A stretch of DNA of 64,000 nt from Deltaproteobacteria bacterium (GTDB taxonomy: Bacteria; Myxococcota; UBA727; VGSZ01). This document shows positions 17,839-26,350 of this stretch, piece after piece; within the stretch, counting starts at the first letter, position 1; the number at the start of each line of letters is the position of its first letter. The position numbers and the translations under genes are program-made. The stretch spans positions 310,001-374,000 of the forward strand of contig JACOUT010000014.1 in NCBI GenBank assembly GCA_016177705.1, in the 5' to 3' direction. The notes under the pieces were generated by a model, which had not been told where the DNA came from, ran no database searches, and saw nothing but the letters and a program-made list of their open reading frames with translations.

Positions 17839-18846
17839 ATGAGCGCCATCGTCCTCGACGGCACCGACCCCGACGCCGTGGCGCGCGCCGCGCGCGCCAT
17901 CGTCGACGGCGCCGCGCTCGTGGCCATCCCCACCGAGACGGTTTACGGGCTGGCGGCCAATGCCCTCGACGAGCGCGCGGTCGCCCAGGTGTTCGCCGCC
18001 AAGGGCCGCCCGCAAGACAACCCGCTGATCGTGCACGTGCCCGACTGGGCCCACGCGCTGCCCTTGTGGGCGAAGGACGACGCCGTCGCCATCGAGCGCG
18101 CGCGCGCGCTGGCGCACGCGTTCTGGCCGGGGCCGCTCACCATCGTGTGCTGGAAGAGCCTGGCCGTGCCCGACGTCGTGTGCGCGGGGCTGCCCAAGGT
18201 CGCCGTGCGCGCGCCGCGCCACCCGGTGCTCGACCTGCTGTTCGCGCGCCTCGACGTGCCCATCGCGGCGCCGTCGGCCAACGCCTCGGGGCGGCCGAGC
18301 CCCACCTGCGCCGCCGACGTCGTGGCCACACTCGGTGAGCACATCGAGCTGGTGCTCGACGGCGGGCCGTGCGCGCACGGCATCGAGAGCAGCGTGGTCG
18401 ACGTCACCGGCGAGCATCCGGTGCTGCTGCGGCCGGGTGCGGTCGAGGTCGCCGCGCTGCGCGCAGTGGTGCCCGATTTGGTGGTGCGGGCGCCGGGCAC
18501 GGCCGCGCACGGCGACGAGGCCTCACCGGGCCTGCGCCACCGCCATTACGCTCCGGCGCTGGCCCGCGTGCGCCTCGCCGGCGCCGCCGAGCTGGGCGCC
18601 GCCTGGCCCGGCGCGGCCACGCTGCTGGTGCGCGAAGGCACCGCGCGCGCGCTGCGCGCACGTCACGGGACGCGCGCGGCGCCGCTGCATACGCTCGACG
18701 ACGAGCCGGCCGGCTTCGCGCGCGGGCTCTATGGCGCGCTCTACCGCATCGAGCGCGAGCGCCCCGCGGAGCTGGTCATCGAGGAGCCACCGACCGACGA
18801 GGCCTGGCTGGCCGTGTGCGATCGGCTGCTGCGCGCCACGAGCTGA
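17839..18846 (+). CDS. sua5: Threonylcarbamoyl-AMP synthase (Sua5/YrdC/YwlC)
   Basis: 335 aa. The N-terminal YrdC domain (~1-205) has the L-threonine/ATP-binding blocks VAIPTETVYGLAANA, KGRPQDNPLIVHV, FWPGPLTIV and APSANASGRPSPT. The C-terminal ~120 residues (from SPGLRHRHYAP) match the Sua5 domain, giving the long Sua5 form rather than YrdC. The enzyme makes threonylcarbamoyl-adenylate from Thr, bicarbonate and ATP for the tRNA t6A37 modification. No good ribosome-binding site precedes the ATG at 17839. It is convergent with nuoN, with 9 bp between them. Confidence 0.95.
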   Translation: MSAIVLDGTDPDAVARAARAIVDGAALVAIPTETVYGLAANALDERAVAQVFAAKGRPQDNPLIVHVPDWAHALPLWAKDDAVAIERARALAHAFWPGPLTIVCWKSLAVPDVVCAGLPKVAVRAPRHPVLDLLFARLDVPIAAPSANASGRPSPTCAADVVATLGEHIELVLDGGPCAHGIESSVVDVTGEHPVLLRPGAVEVAALRAVVPDLVVRAPGTAAHGDEASPGLRHRHYAPALARVRLAGAAELGAAWPGAATLLVREGTARALRARHGTRAAPLHTLDDEPAGFARGLYGALYRIERERPAELVIEEPPTDEAWLAVCDRLLRATS

Positions 18847-18855
18847 GGCCGACGG

Positions 18856-20202
18856 TCAGTTGTTGGCGAGCCAATAGCCCCAGCCCGGCGCGAACGCGAG
18901 GAACAGCACCAGGCCGGCGGTGAGCGCGAGCGCGAGCGCGACGCCGAGCGAGAGCCGCGGGCCCTCCTGCTTGGACTGCGCGAGCAGGTCGGGTACCGGC
19001 CGCAGGTAGTAGATGACGCCGATGACGCCGCCGAGCGCCACCAGCGCCGTCGGCACCGGCCCCCACGCCTTCCACGCCGTCATCAAGACCGCGAGCTTGG
19101 CCCAGAAGCCGGGCAAGGGCGGCACGCCCGCCAGCGAGGCGAGCGCGAGCACCAGCGCGAGCGCGCGCGCGCGGCCGAGCCCGTTGCCGAGGCGTGCCAC
19201 CGGGAGCTGGTCGTCGTTTGCGGCCGAGCCGGTGCCCGCGAGCGCGGCGAAGGCGAGCAGCGCGGCGGCGCCGTAGCAGACGACGTAGAACAACGCCGTC
19301 GGCATGCCGAGCTTGGGGCTGCCGGCCGCGATGGCGAGGAAGCCCGCGTGTGCCACTGCCGAGTAGGCGAGCAGCCGACGCAGCTCGGTCTGGGCAAAGC
19401 TGGCGACGACGCCGAAGCCGATGGTGAGCAGGCCCGCCCCCAACAGCAGTTGCTGCACGGACGCGCCCGACGCCGACGCGATCTTGGCGATGCCGGCGGC
19501 CGCGCCGAGCTTGGAGGCGAGCATGACGAAGCCGACCAGGCTGGCCGGGCCGGCGGTGTAGGCGTCGAGCGCGCCGAAGTGCACGGGCAATAGCGCCAGC
19601 TTGAAGGCGAGGCCCATCACCATCAGCGCGGCGCCGGCGAGCGCCACGCCTCGACCGGGGCCGAACACCTCGTTGAGCGCGTCGAGGCCGAAGGAGCCGT
19701 TCGCCAGAAACAGCAGCGCCATGCCGAACAGGAACATGGCGAAGGTGACGGCGGAGAGCAGGAAGTACTTGAAGGCCGCCTCGAGCGGACGCTGCCCGCG
19801 GCCGAGCGCGACCAGCGTGGCGCCCGACAGCGACAGCAGCTCGACGCCGATCGCGATCTCGAGCAGCGAGCGGGACGCGACGATGACGAGCGCGCCGAGG
19901 CCGCCCACGACGACGAGCGCCGCCGCCTCCGGCCGCTGCCGCAGGTCGAACAGCTCGGCGACCTGCAACAGCAGCATCGCCACCACCACGCCCACCGCGA
20001 CCACGAGCATGCCGAGGCGAGGCAGCCCCTCCACTTGCAGGCCGCAGGCGCCGGCGCCAAGCGCGCCGAAGACGCCGAGCAGCGACGTCGCGGTGGTGCT
20101 CTTCTCAAGGCGCGGGGCGAGCGCCAGCAGCGCCAGCATGGTGCCGACCAGGATCAGCTCGGCGCGCGACGTCCAGCTCAGGTCGGCGAGCAGGTCGGTC
20201 AT
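18856..20202 (-). CDS. nuoN: NADH-quinone oxidoreductase subunit N
   Basis: 448 aa, an antiporter-like membrane subunit of complex I with ~14 predicted helices. Family landmarks are present: the Glu in the IGVELLSLSG helix, the Lys of FKLALLPVHFGALDAY, the Lys of MLASKLGAAAGIAKI and PLPGFWAKLAVL. It would translocate protons coupled to quinone reduction. It is the last gene of nuoJKLN; its ATG overlaps the nuoL stop (ATGA). Confidence 0.95.
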   Translation of the reverse strand: MTDLLADLSWTSRAELILVGTMLALLALAPRLEKSTTATSLLGVFGALGAGACGLQVEGLPRLGMLVVAVGVVVAMLLLQVAELFDLRQRPEAAALVVVGGLGALVIVASRSLLEIAIGVELLSLSGATLVALGRGQRPLEAAFKYFLLSAVTFAMFLFGMALLFLANGSFGLDALNEVFGPGRGVALAGAALMVMGLAFKLALLPVHFGALDAYTAGPASLVGFVMLASKLGAAAGIAKIASASGASVQQLLLGAGLLTIGFGVVASFAQTELRRLLAYSAVAHAGFLAIAAGSPKLGMPTALFYVVCYGAAALLAFAALAGTGSAANDDQLPVARLGNGLGRARALALVLALASLAGVPPLPGFWAKLAVLMTAWKAWGPVPTALVALGGVIGVIYYLRPVPDLLAQSKQEGPRLSLGVALALALTAGLVLFLAFAPGWGYWLANN

Positions 20203-22136
20203 GGCGCTGACCCCTCGGCGGGCTTGGCCGGCGCTTTGAGCGGCTTCAGGTCACCGCGCGTGGCGTCGAGCCGCATCTCTTGCTGCTGCTCCTTGCGCTG
20301 CTGCTGGCGGCGCGCCCGCTCTTCCTGTTCCTTCTTCTTGCGGCGCTCCTCGTCTTTCTTCTTGCGCGGATCGGTCGGCACGTAGGGGCGGCGCTTGGTC
20401 TCGACGGGGGGCGGTGCCTCCCTGCCCGCGACCGGCGCCACCGCCACGCCGATCGAGACGGCGACGCCGAGCAGCACGATGAGCGCGTAGCGGCTGACGC
20501 GGCCGGTGTGCAGCGCCGCCACGCCCTCGGGGATGGCCTGCGCCTCGCCCCAGAGTGCCTGCCACAGCTCGGCGAACGGCGGCAGCGGCAGGCACTTCGT
20601 GCTGGTGCGGGCGAGCAGCGCGCCGGCGGCGACGCCGAACAAGCCGATGGCGAAGGCGCCGAGCCCGAGCAGCGTGGGTTGCACGTGCACGGGCTCGCCT
20701 ACCGCGACGACGTCGTGCAGCAGGCCGGAGAGCGCGCCGGTGCCCGCCTCGAGGTAGCCGAGCGCGATAGCGCCGGCCGCGAGCGGCAAGAGCGCGAGGT
20801 CGAAGATCTTGCCGGGGTGGTGCGCGTGCTCGGTCGCCGGACCGGGCGCGCCCAAGAAGACGCCGAACAGCAGGCGGCCGGCGTAGGCGCCGGTGAGGAA
20901 CGCGCCCGCGAGCAACAGCCAGCCGAGCTCGGGCCAGGGCGAGGCCAGCGTGGCCTCGAGAATCGCGTCTTTCGAAAACGAGCCGGCGGTGACGATTGGA
21001 GTGCCGATGAGCGCGGCGGTGCCGAGCACGAAGTAGCCGAACGCGAACGGCAGCTTCTTGGCCAGGCCGCCAACCTGGTCGATGCGCTCCTCGTGGTGCG
21101 TGGCGGCGATGACCGTGCCGGCCGAGAGGAACAGCATGGCCTTGAAGGCCGCATGCGTGACGAGGTGGAACAGCGCTGCGAACGGCGCGCCCACCGCCAC
21201 CGCGGTGAACATCCAGCCGAGCTGCGAGACGGTGGAGTAGGCGAGGCCGCGCTTGAAGTTCGGCTGCCACAGCGACGCGACGCCCGCGAGCAGCGCGGTC
21301 CACACGCCGATCCACGCCGTGGTGTAGGCCACCGTCGGCGCGTCGACGATGACGCCGGCGGTGCGCACCAGCAGGTACACGCCGGCCGCCACCATGGTGG
21401 CGGCGTGGATGAGCGCGGAGACGGGCGTGGGGCCGGCCATGGCCGACGGCAGCCACCACCACAAAGGGCCCTGCGCCGACTTGGCGCAGGCGGCGATCAC
21501 CAGGCACCAGGCGAGCGCGGTGGCGCGCTCGGGCGCCTCGTGCGCGATGGCGCCGAGCCCGCTCAGCTCGCCGAGCCCTGACGGCACCAGCACCACCGCG
21601 ACCAAGAGCGCGGCGTCGCCGATGGCGTTGGCGCCGAGCGCCAGGTAGCCCGCCTTGAGCGGCGCGCCGCCGTCCTTCTGCCACCAGAAGGAGATGAGCA
21701 GGAACGACGCGATGCCGACGCCGGTCCAGCCGATCAACAGCACCATCAGGTTGCCGGCGACCACCAGCAGGCACATGCAGGCGACGAAGAAGTCGAGGAA
21801 CGCGAAGAAGCGGTGCGGCCGCTCGTCGTGCGCCATGTAGCCCTGCGAATAGACGAACACGCAGGTGGAGACGAAGCCAACGACCAGCAGCATGACGCCG
21901 GCGAGCGGATCGACGGTGAGGCGGAAGGCGCCGTCCGGCAAGAAGCGCACGAAGTCGGGCACCGCCACCTTGGCGGAGCCCGCGCCCTGCGCGAGCCATG
22001 CGACGCCGGCGACCAGGATTGCGAGCGGGCTCAAGAACGAGAGCGCGCCGGCGCGCTTGGGCAGCCCGAGCGCCGACAACACCAGCGTCGGCAGCGGAAA
22101 CAGGAAGGACCACAGGAGCAGGTCTGCGGCACTCAT
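20199..22136 (-). CDS. nuoL: NADH-quinone oxidoreductase subunit L with altered TM5 and charged tail
   Basis: 645 aa. The core is clearly NuoL: AMAGPTPVSALIHAATMVAAG, LAYSTVSQLGWMF, HAAFKAMLFLSAG and TAGSFSKDAIL. Of the residues tested in E. coli, the equivalents of D178, K229, H254, K342, K399 and D400 are kept (D174, K219, H244, K332, K389, D390). The TM5 glutamate (E. coli E144, in WEGVG) is Thr here, T138 in GWTGVG. After the last helices there is an unusual ~70-residue hydrophilic tail with runs of Lys, Arg, Glu and Gln (DPRKKKDEERRKKKEQEERA). Start and stop overlap nuoK and nuoN by 4 nt each. Confidence 0.95.
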   Translation of the reverse strand: MSAADLLLWSFLFPLPTLVLSALGLPKRAGALSFLSPLAILVAGVAWLAQGAGSAKVAVPDFVRFLPDGAFRLTVDPLAGVMLLVVGFVSTCVFVYSQGYMAHDERPHRFFAFLDFFVACMCLLVVAGNLMVLLIGWTGVGIASFLLISFWWQKDGGAPLKAGYLALGANAIGDAALLVAVVLVPSGLGELSGLGAIAHEAPERATALAWCLVIAACAKSAQGPLWWWLPSAMAGPTPVSALIHAATMVAAGVYLLVRTAGVIVDAPTVAYTTAWIGVWTALLAGVASLWQPNFKRGLAYSTVSQLGWMFTAVAVGAPFAALFHLVTHAAFKAMLFLSAGTVIAATHHEERIDQVGGLAKKLPFAFGYFVLGTAALIGTPIVTAGSFSKDAILEATLASPWPELGWLLLAGAFLTGAYAGRLLFGVFLGAPGPATEHAHHPGKIFDLALLPLAAGAIALGYLEAGTGALSGLLHDVVAVGEPVHVQPTLLGLGAFAIGLFGVAAGALLARTSTKCLPLPPFAELWQALWGEAQAIPEGVAALHTGRVSRYALIVLLGVAVSIGVAVAPVAGREAPPPVETKRRPYVPTDPRKKKDEERRKKKEQEERARRQQQRKEQQQEMRLDATRGDLKPLKAPAKPAEGSAP

Positions 22137-22441
22137 CCCCGGATCTCCTGCGGCGCGTCGACGTCGACCACGGCGCGGCGCCGAAACACCGCGAGCGCGA
22201 GCGCGAGCCCGACCACCGCCTCGGCGGCGCCGAGCACAAGCACGAGCAGCGCGACCGTCTGGCCCATTGGGTTGCCGTGCACGCGACTGCCGAGCACCAG
22301 CACGAGGATGGCGGCGTTGATCATCAGCTCGACGCTCATCAACAGGCCGATGGGGTTCTTGCGCAGCGCCACGCCGGCGGCGCCGCAGCAGAAGATGAAC
22401 ACCGCGGTGGCGACGATGATGGGCTCGGGCTGGAGGTTCAT
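22133..22441 (-). CDS. nuoK: NADH-quinone oxidoreductase subunit K
   Basis: 102 aa, the standard NuoK length, with three predicted helices. Both functional membrane glutamates are present: one in LLMSVELMINAA and one in GAAEAVVGLA. It is part of the proton path between the quinone site and the antiporter-like subunits. The ATG at 22441 overlaps the nuoJ stop by ATGA, which fixes the start; an upstream in-frame ATG would lie inside nuoJ. Confidence 0.95.
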   Translation of the reverse strand: MNLQPEPIIVATAVFIFCCGAAGVALRKNPIGLLMSVELMINAAILVLVLGSRVHGNPMGQTVALLVLVLGAAEAVVGLALALAVFRRRAVVDVDAPQEIRG

Positions 22442-22953
22442 GGCCGCGCCCCCTCGTCGTCGGCGGTTGGGCGCGACTCCTGCCGGCGCCACAAGGCGAT
22501 GGCAGCGACAATGGCGGCGAGCAAGAGCGGCGCCGTCAGCTCGAAGGGCAGGAGCAGCTCGGCGAACAGCGGCGCGCCCACTTGCTCGACGGAGAAGACC
22601 TCACGGTTGGCGTGCGCGAGGCCGGAGGCGAGCACGGCGGTTGCGAGCCCCGCGAGCATGGCCACCAACACCACGGCGCCTGCGGCCATGCGCGGCCAGC
22701 TCGTCTGCTCGGCGCCGCCCGAGGGCAAGAGCGCGACCACGATCAGGAACAGCACCACGATGGCGCCGGAGTAGATGAGCGTCTGGGCCGCGGCGGAAAA
22801 CTGCGCGGACATCGCGAGGTAGAGCGCCGCCAAGGACAGGCTGTGGCCGAGCAGCGCCACCGCCACGTAGACCGGGCGGCGCAGCGCGATGACGCCGATG
22901 CCGGTGAGGGCGGCGAGCGCGCAGCAGACGACAACGGGAACGAGGGGTAACAC
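22438..22953 (-). CDS. nuoJ: NADH-quinone oxidoreductase subunit J
   Basis: 171 aa with five predicted helices. The family's TM3 region is recognisable (AQTLIYSGAIVVLFLIVVALL). The GTG at 22953 is preceded by CTGGAGG at a spacing of 7 nt, which decides the start over an upstream ATG at 23010. It is the first gene of the operon nuoJ-K-L-N, whose genes all overlap by 4 nt. The peripheral-arm subunits and nuoH, nuoI and nuoM are not in the window. Confidence 0.93.
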   Translation of the reverse strand: MLPLVPVVVCCALAALTGIGVIALRRPVYVAVALLGHSLSLAALYLAMSAQFSAAAQTLIYSGAIVVLFLIVVALLPSGGAEQTSWPRMAAGAVVLVAMLAGLATAVLASGLAHANREVFSVEQVGAPLFAELLLPFELTAPLLLAAIVAAIALWRRQESRPTADDEGARP

Positions 22954-23074
22954 GCCGCGCCTCCAGGAGCCGGGTCGCCGGTCGAGTAGCCGGTTTTCAG
23001 GTCCGGTCAACGGGCCTCGACCGGCCGGGCGAGACAGGCCGACGCCTGCACCAACGCGGTGGGAATCGGAGTGC

Positions 23075-23080
23075 TACCGT
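23075..23080 (+). promoter_or_regulatory. Putative -10 element (TACCGT) for leaderless start at 23087
   Basis: TACCGT ends 6 nt before the ATG at 23087. A GGAG at 23068-23071 is too far from the ATG (about 15 nt) to act as a ribosome-binding site. No clear -35. Confidence 0.35.
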
Positions 23081-23086
23081 CGAGCC

Positions 23087-26000
23087 ATGCGGTGGACGGC
23101 TCCCGCGTTCGTGTTGGTCCTGCTCGCCGCTTGCTACTTCGACGCGGCGGTCCCGCCCGCCGCCAAGATCCTCTGCCAGAGCGATGACCAGTGCCCGACC
23201 GGGCGGCTCTGTCGCGTCGACACCGGCCAGTGCATCGATAGCGGGGCGATCAACGAGCCAGACCCGCGCCTCCTTGACGGGTCGGTGGAGCCTGCCGTGG
23301 CAGGGCGCGGCACGGTGCTGCACGCCGTCGTCGTCGTCGAGGGTGCCCTGGCGGCGCCGCCCGAGGTCGTGCTCGCGGTGCCCGGCCAGCCGCGGGCCTT
23401 TCAGGCGACTGACGACGGCTTCACGCTGGCGCTGGTCGGAGACGAGCCCGAGGGCACGCTCGAAGTCGCGGTGACGCTGCGCGGCGCCAACGGCGTCGAC
23501 GTCGAGGACATCCCGATCGGCGCGGTACGGGTCGATCGCACCGCGCCCGTCGTCATCCGGGAGCTGAGCGCGCTCACCTTGTCGCCGCCGGCCGGCACGC
23601 TGGTCGCGGTCGAGAGCGTCGGGCGCGGCACGCAGGTGCAGGTCGCGTTCGTGCCCGACGAGCCGGTGGCCGCGTCGCCAACGGTGACCGCGCTCTCGCC
23701 GGGCGGCGAAGCGCTCGCCTTCACCGTGCTGCCCGATGTCGCCGACTCGCGCGCGGTGCGCGCCGCCGTGGTGCTGCCCGAGGGCGCCGCGGTCGAGCAG
23801 GGACGCTGGACCGTGCGCGCGGACCTCGTCGACGAGGCGGGCAACCGCGCCGAGGCCGAGGTGGGAGTGTCGTTCGTCGTCGACACCGAGGCGCCGACGC
23901 CGCTCACCGCAGCGCAGCGCGCGCGCTACGTCTACCGGCGGTCGCGCTACGGCGAACCCCTGGGCGACGGCCTGCCGCGCTTCACGGTCGCGGGCACCTC
24001 CGTCGGCGCCGCCGAGCCCGGCGCCTGGGTGGCCGCCTTCGACGTCGACGAGATCGCCTTCGCCAGCATGGTAGGCGTCGGGCGCGCCGACGCCGAAGGC
24101 CGGGTGCCCGAGTTCGTGCTGTCGCGCTCGAATCGCCCGGTGGTCTACCTCGCGCAGATCGACGCCGCCGGCAACCTCGAGGGTGCGGTCGCCGGCGTGG
24201 TCGGCCTGGTCGACTTCGTGGTGGCGAGCGGCGGGCGCGTAGTGGGCGGCTCGCTCGCCAACCCCCACCGCTTCGCGCTGCGCGACGCGCTCGACGTGGG
24301 CGTGCGCCTCGAGCCGCGCGAGCTCGAGATCGCGGCCGGCGAGCTACGCCTGGCAGACGGGGCGCCGCTGCGCGTCGAGGGCAGCGTCGAGCGCTCCCTT
24401 GCGGCGCCGGTGGACTTGCGCACCGTCGGCCTCGCTGACGACGGCGGCGCGCTGGTGGGGCTGCAGGCCACCGCGGGGGCACCGGCGGGCCCGGGGCGCA
24501 CCGTCGCGTTCGACGACCAGGGCCTGCGCGTGCTGGCGACCGCGCCGCAGCTCCTCACCACCGCCACCCGTCCGGCGGTGCTGTGGGACGCCCCGCGCGG
24601 GCGACTGCTCGCCGTCACCGGCGCGCGCGCGCTCACCACCTGTGACTACGGCATCTACGACTGCTGCGACGAGTATTGCGACGACGTGTGCTGCGACGGT
24701 TCGGTCATCGACGCCGCGCGCGGACCCGACGTGTGGGTGCGCACCGACGACGGCTGGCGCGCGCTGCCTACGTCGGACCGCGAGGGCGATGGCGAGCCGG
24801 GGCCGAGCCTCGAGTGCTGCACCGACGTGCGCCTCGAGCAGACGACGTGGTTCGACGGCGCGGCGCGGCGCGTGCGCGCCATCTCGACCAACGGCGTGTT
24901 CGAGCTCGACGACGACGACAGCGCCGGTTCGTGGCGCCGCATCGCGGGGCCGCTGCCGCCGGGCACCGGGCAGGCCACGCTCGATCCCGGCAGCGGCCGC
25001 GTGTTCCGGCACGACAACGTGCGCACCTTCGAGTGGAGCGTGGGCGCGCCGACGTGGACGCAGCTCGTCACCACCGATCCGGAGGGCGACGGCAACCCGG
25101 CGGGCTGGTCGCTGTTCGTCGACGATGCAGGCGCGCTGCGCACCATCGCGGGCCCCTACGTCTGGACGCGCACCGACGTGAGCTGGCGCAGAAGCCCGCT
25201 GCTCGCGCTCGCGCCCACCTTCCCGGTCGCGGGCGTCGCCACGCCGCTACCCGGCGGCACGGGCGCGCTCGTCGCCGACGGCACGGGCGCGGCCTTCCGG
25301 GTGCGCGGCGATGCCGTCGAGCTGGTGGCGCCGCGGCTCGGTGCGGGCGGCGAGACCGTGATCGACCGCTTCGCCTCGGTGGCAAGCGCGAGCCGGCGCT
25401 ACCTGCTCGGCGGCAGGAACAGTGCCGGCGCGCCGGCGCGGGCGGTGTCGTCGTGGTCCGGCAGCGGCGCCGATCCGGTGTCGGCGCAGGGCGCGCCGCG
25501 CTTCGCCGACGCGGCCGCGGCGCTCGACGAGCTGCGCGCGCGCGCCGTGTTGTTCGGCGGCGCGCTTCCCGACGGGACGCTCGACGCCACCACGCGCATC
25601 CTCGATCTCGCCTCCGGCGCGCTCACCGCGCTGCCGCCAGCCGCGCCCGCATCGACGCCGCCGGCGCGCGCGCGCGCGTCGGCCGGCTTCTCGCCCGCCG
25701 CCGGTGCCGTCGTGCTGTTCGGCGGCCAGGGTGCGGCGGGCCTGCTCGACGACACCTGGCTGCTCGACGCCGGCGACAGTTGGCGCCCGGCAGCGCTCGC
25801 CGATCCCGAGGGCGACGGCTCGCCTCCGCCGCGCGCGGGTGCGCACGTCGTCGTGGACGCCGTCGATGGCCTGGTGCTGTGCGGCGGTTGGGACGGTGGC
25901 TGGTTGCTCGACCGCTGGGCCTTCACCGGCGCCTCGTGGGCGCGCCTGCCCGACGACGACGACGACAGCCAGCGCGCGCGCCTGGTGGCGGCGTGGGCCG

Positions 26001-26350
26001 CCGAGCCCATGCCGCTGCCGCCGACGGTGGTACGCCTGGTGGACGGCGCCCGCCCGCCGGCGCTGGTGGTGACGCTCGACCTCGACGCCGCCGGCCTCGA
26101 CGTCGCCGCGCTCGAGGATGTCGTGCTCGAGGGCGCGGCCGACGGGGACGTCGAGCTGTTCGGCTGGGACGGCGTGCGCTTCGCCTCGCTGAAGCGCGGC
26201 GCGCTGCCGCTGGCGGCGCCGGCGCGCACCATCGACCTCGCCGACTTCACCGTCGCCATCGGCCCGGTCACGACGACGTCGGGCGCGAGGCCACGCCGCG
26301 TGCTCGACGCGCTCGGCGTCCGCCTACGCTACCGGTTGGTGGCGCCATGA
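23087..26350 (+). CDS. Large Kelch-like lipoprotein
   Basis: 1087 aa. Lipoprotein signal with lipobox LLAAC (C16). A short Cys-containing segment follows (CQSDDQCPTGRLCRVDTGQC), typical of myxobacterial surface lipoproteins. Residues ~90-300 contain Ig-like strands (DRTAPVV, VDTEAPTPLTA). From ~480 to ~980 there are repeated Kelch-type blades (RYLLGGRNSAG; AVLFGGALPDG; VVLFGGQGAAG; LVLCGGWDGG). A dense cysteine cluster (CDYGIYDCCDEYCDDVCCDG) is inserted at ~519-538. It should sit in the outer or inner membrane facing the periplasm or outside. Its stop overlaps the next lipoprotein's start (ATGA), so they are co-translated. Function unknown. Confidence 0.85.
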   Translation: MRWTAPAFVLVLLAACYFDAAVPPAAKILCQSDDQCPTGRLCRVDTGQCIDSGAINEPDPRLLDGSVEPAVAGRGTVLHAVVVVEGALAAPPEVVLAVPGQPRAFQATDDGFTLALVGDEPEGTLEVAVTLRGANGVDVEDIPIGAVRVDRTAPVVIRELSALTLSPPAGTLVAVESVGRGTQVQVAFVPDEPVAASPTVTALSPGGEALAFTVLPDVADSRAVRAAVVLPEGAAVEQGRWTVRADLVDEAGNRAEAEVGVSFVVDTEAPTPLTAAQRARYVYRRSRYGEPLGDGLPRFTVAGTSVGAAEPGAWVAAFDVDEIAFASMVGVGRADAEGRVPEFVLSRSNRPVVYLAQIDAAGNLEGAVAGVVGLVDFVVASGGRVVGGSLANPHRFALRDALDVGVRLEPRELEIAAGELRLADGAPLRVEGSVERSLAAPVDLRTVGLADDGGALVGLQATAGAPAGPGRTVAFDDQGLRVLATAPQLLTTATRPAVLWDAPRGRLLAVTGARALTTCDYGIYDCCDEYCDDVCCDGSVIDAARGPDVWVRTDDGWRALPTSDREGDGEPGPSLECCTDVRLEQTTWFDGAARRVRAISTNGVFELDDDDSAGSWRRIAGPLPPGTGQATLDPGSGRVFRHDNVRTFEWSVGAPTWTQLVTTDPEGDGNPAGWSLFVDDAGALRTIAGPYVWTRTDVSWRRSPLLALAPTFPVAGVATPLPGGTGALVADGTGAAFRVRGDAVELVAPRLGAGGETVIDRFASVASASRRYLLGGRNSAGAPARAVSSWSGSGADPVSAQGAPRFADAAAALDELRARAVLFGGALPDGTLDATTRILDLASGALTALPPAAPASTPPARARASAGFSPAAGAVVLFGGQGAAGLLDDTWLLDAGDSWRPAALADPEGDGSPPPRAGAHVVVDAVDGLVLCGGWDGGWLLDRWAFTGASWARLPDDDDDSQRARLVAAWAAEPMPLPPTVVRLVDGARPPALVVTLDLDAAGLDVAALEDVVLEGAADGDVELFGWDGVRFASLKRGALPLAAPARTIDLADFTVAIGPVTTTSGARPRRVLDALGVRLRYRLVAP

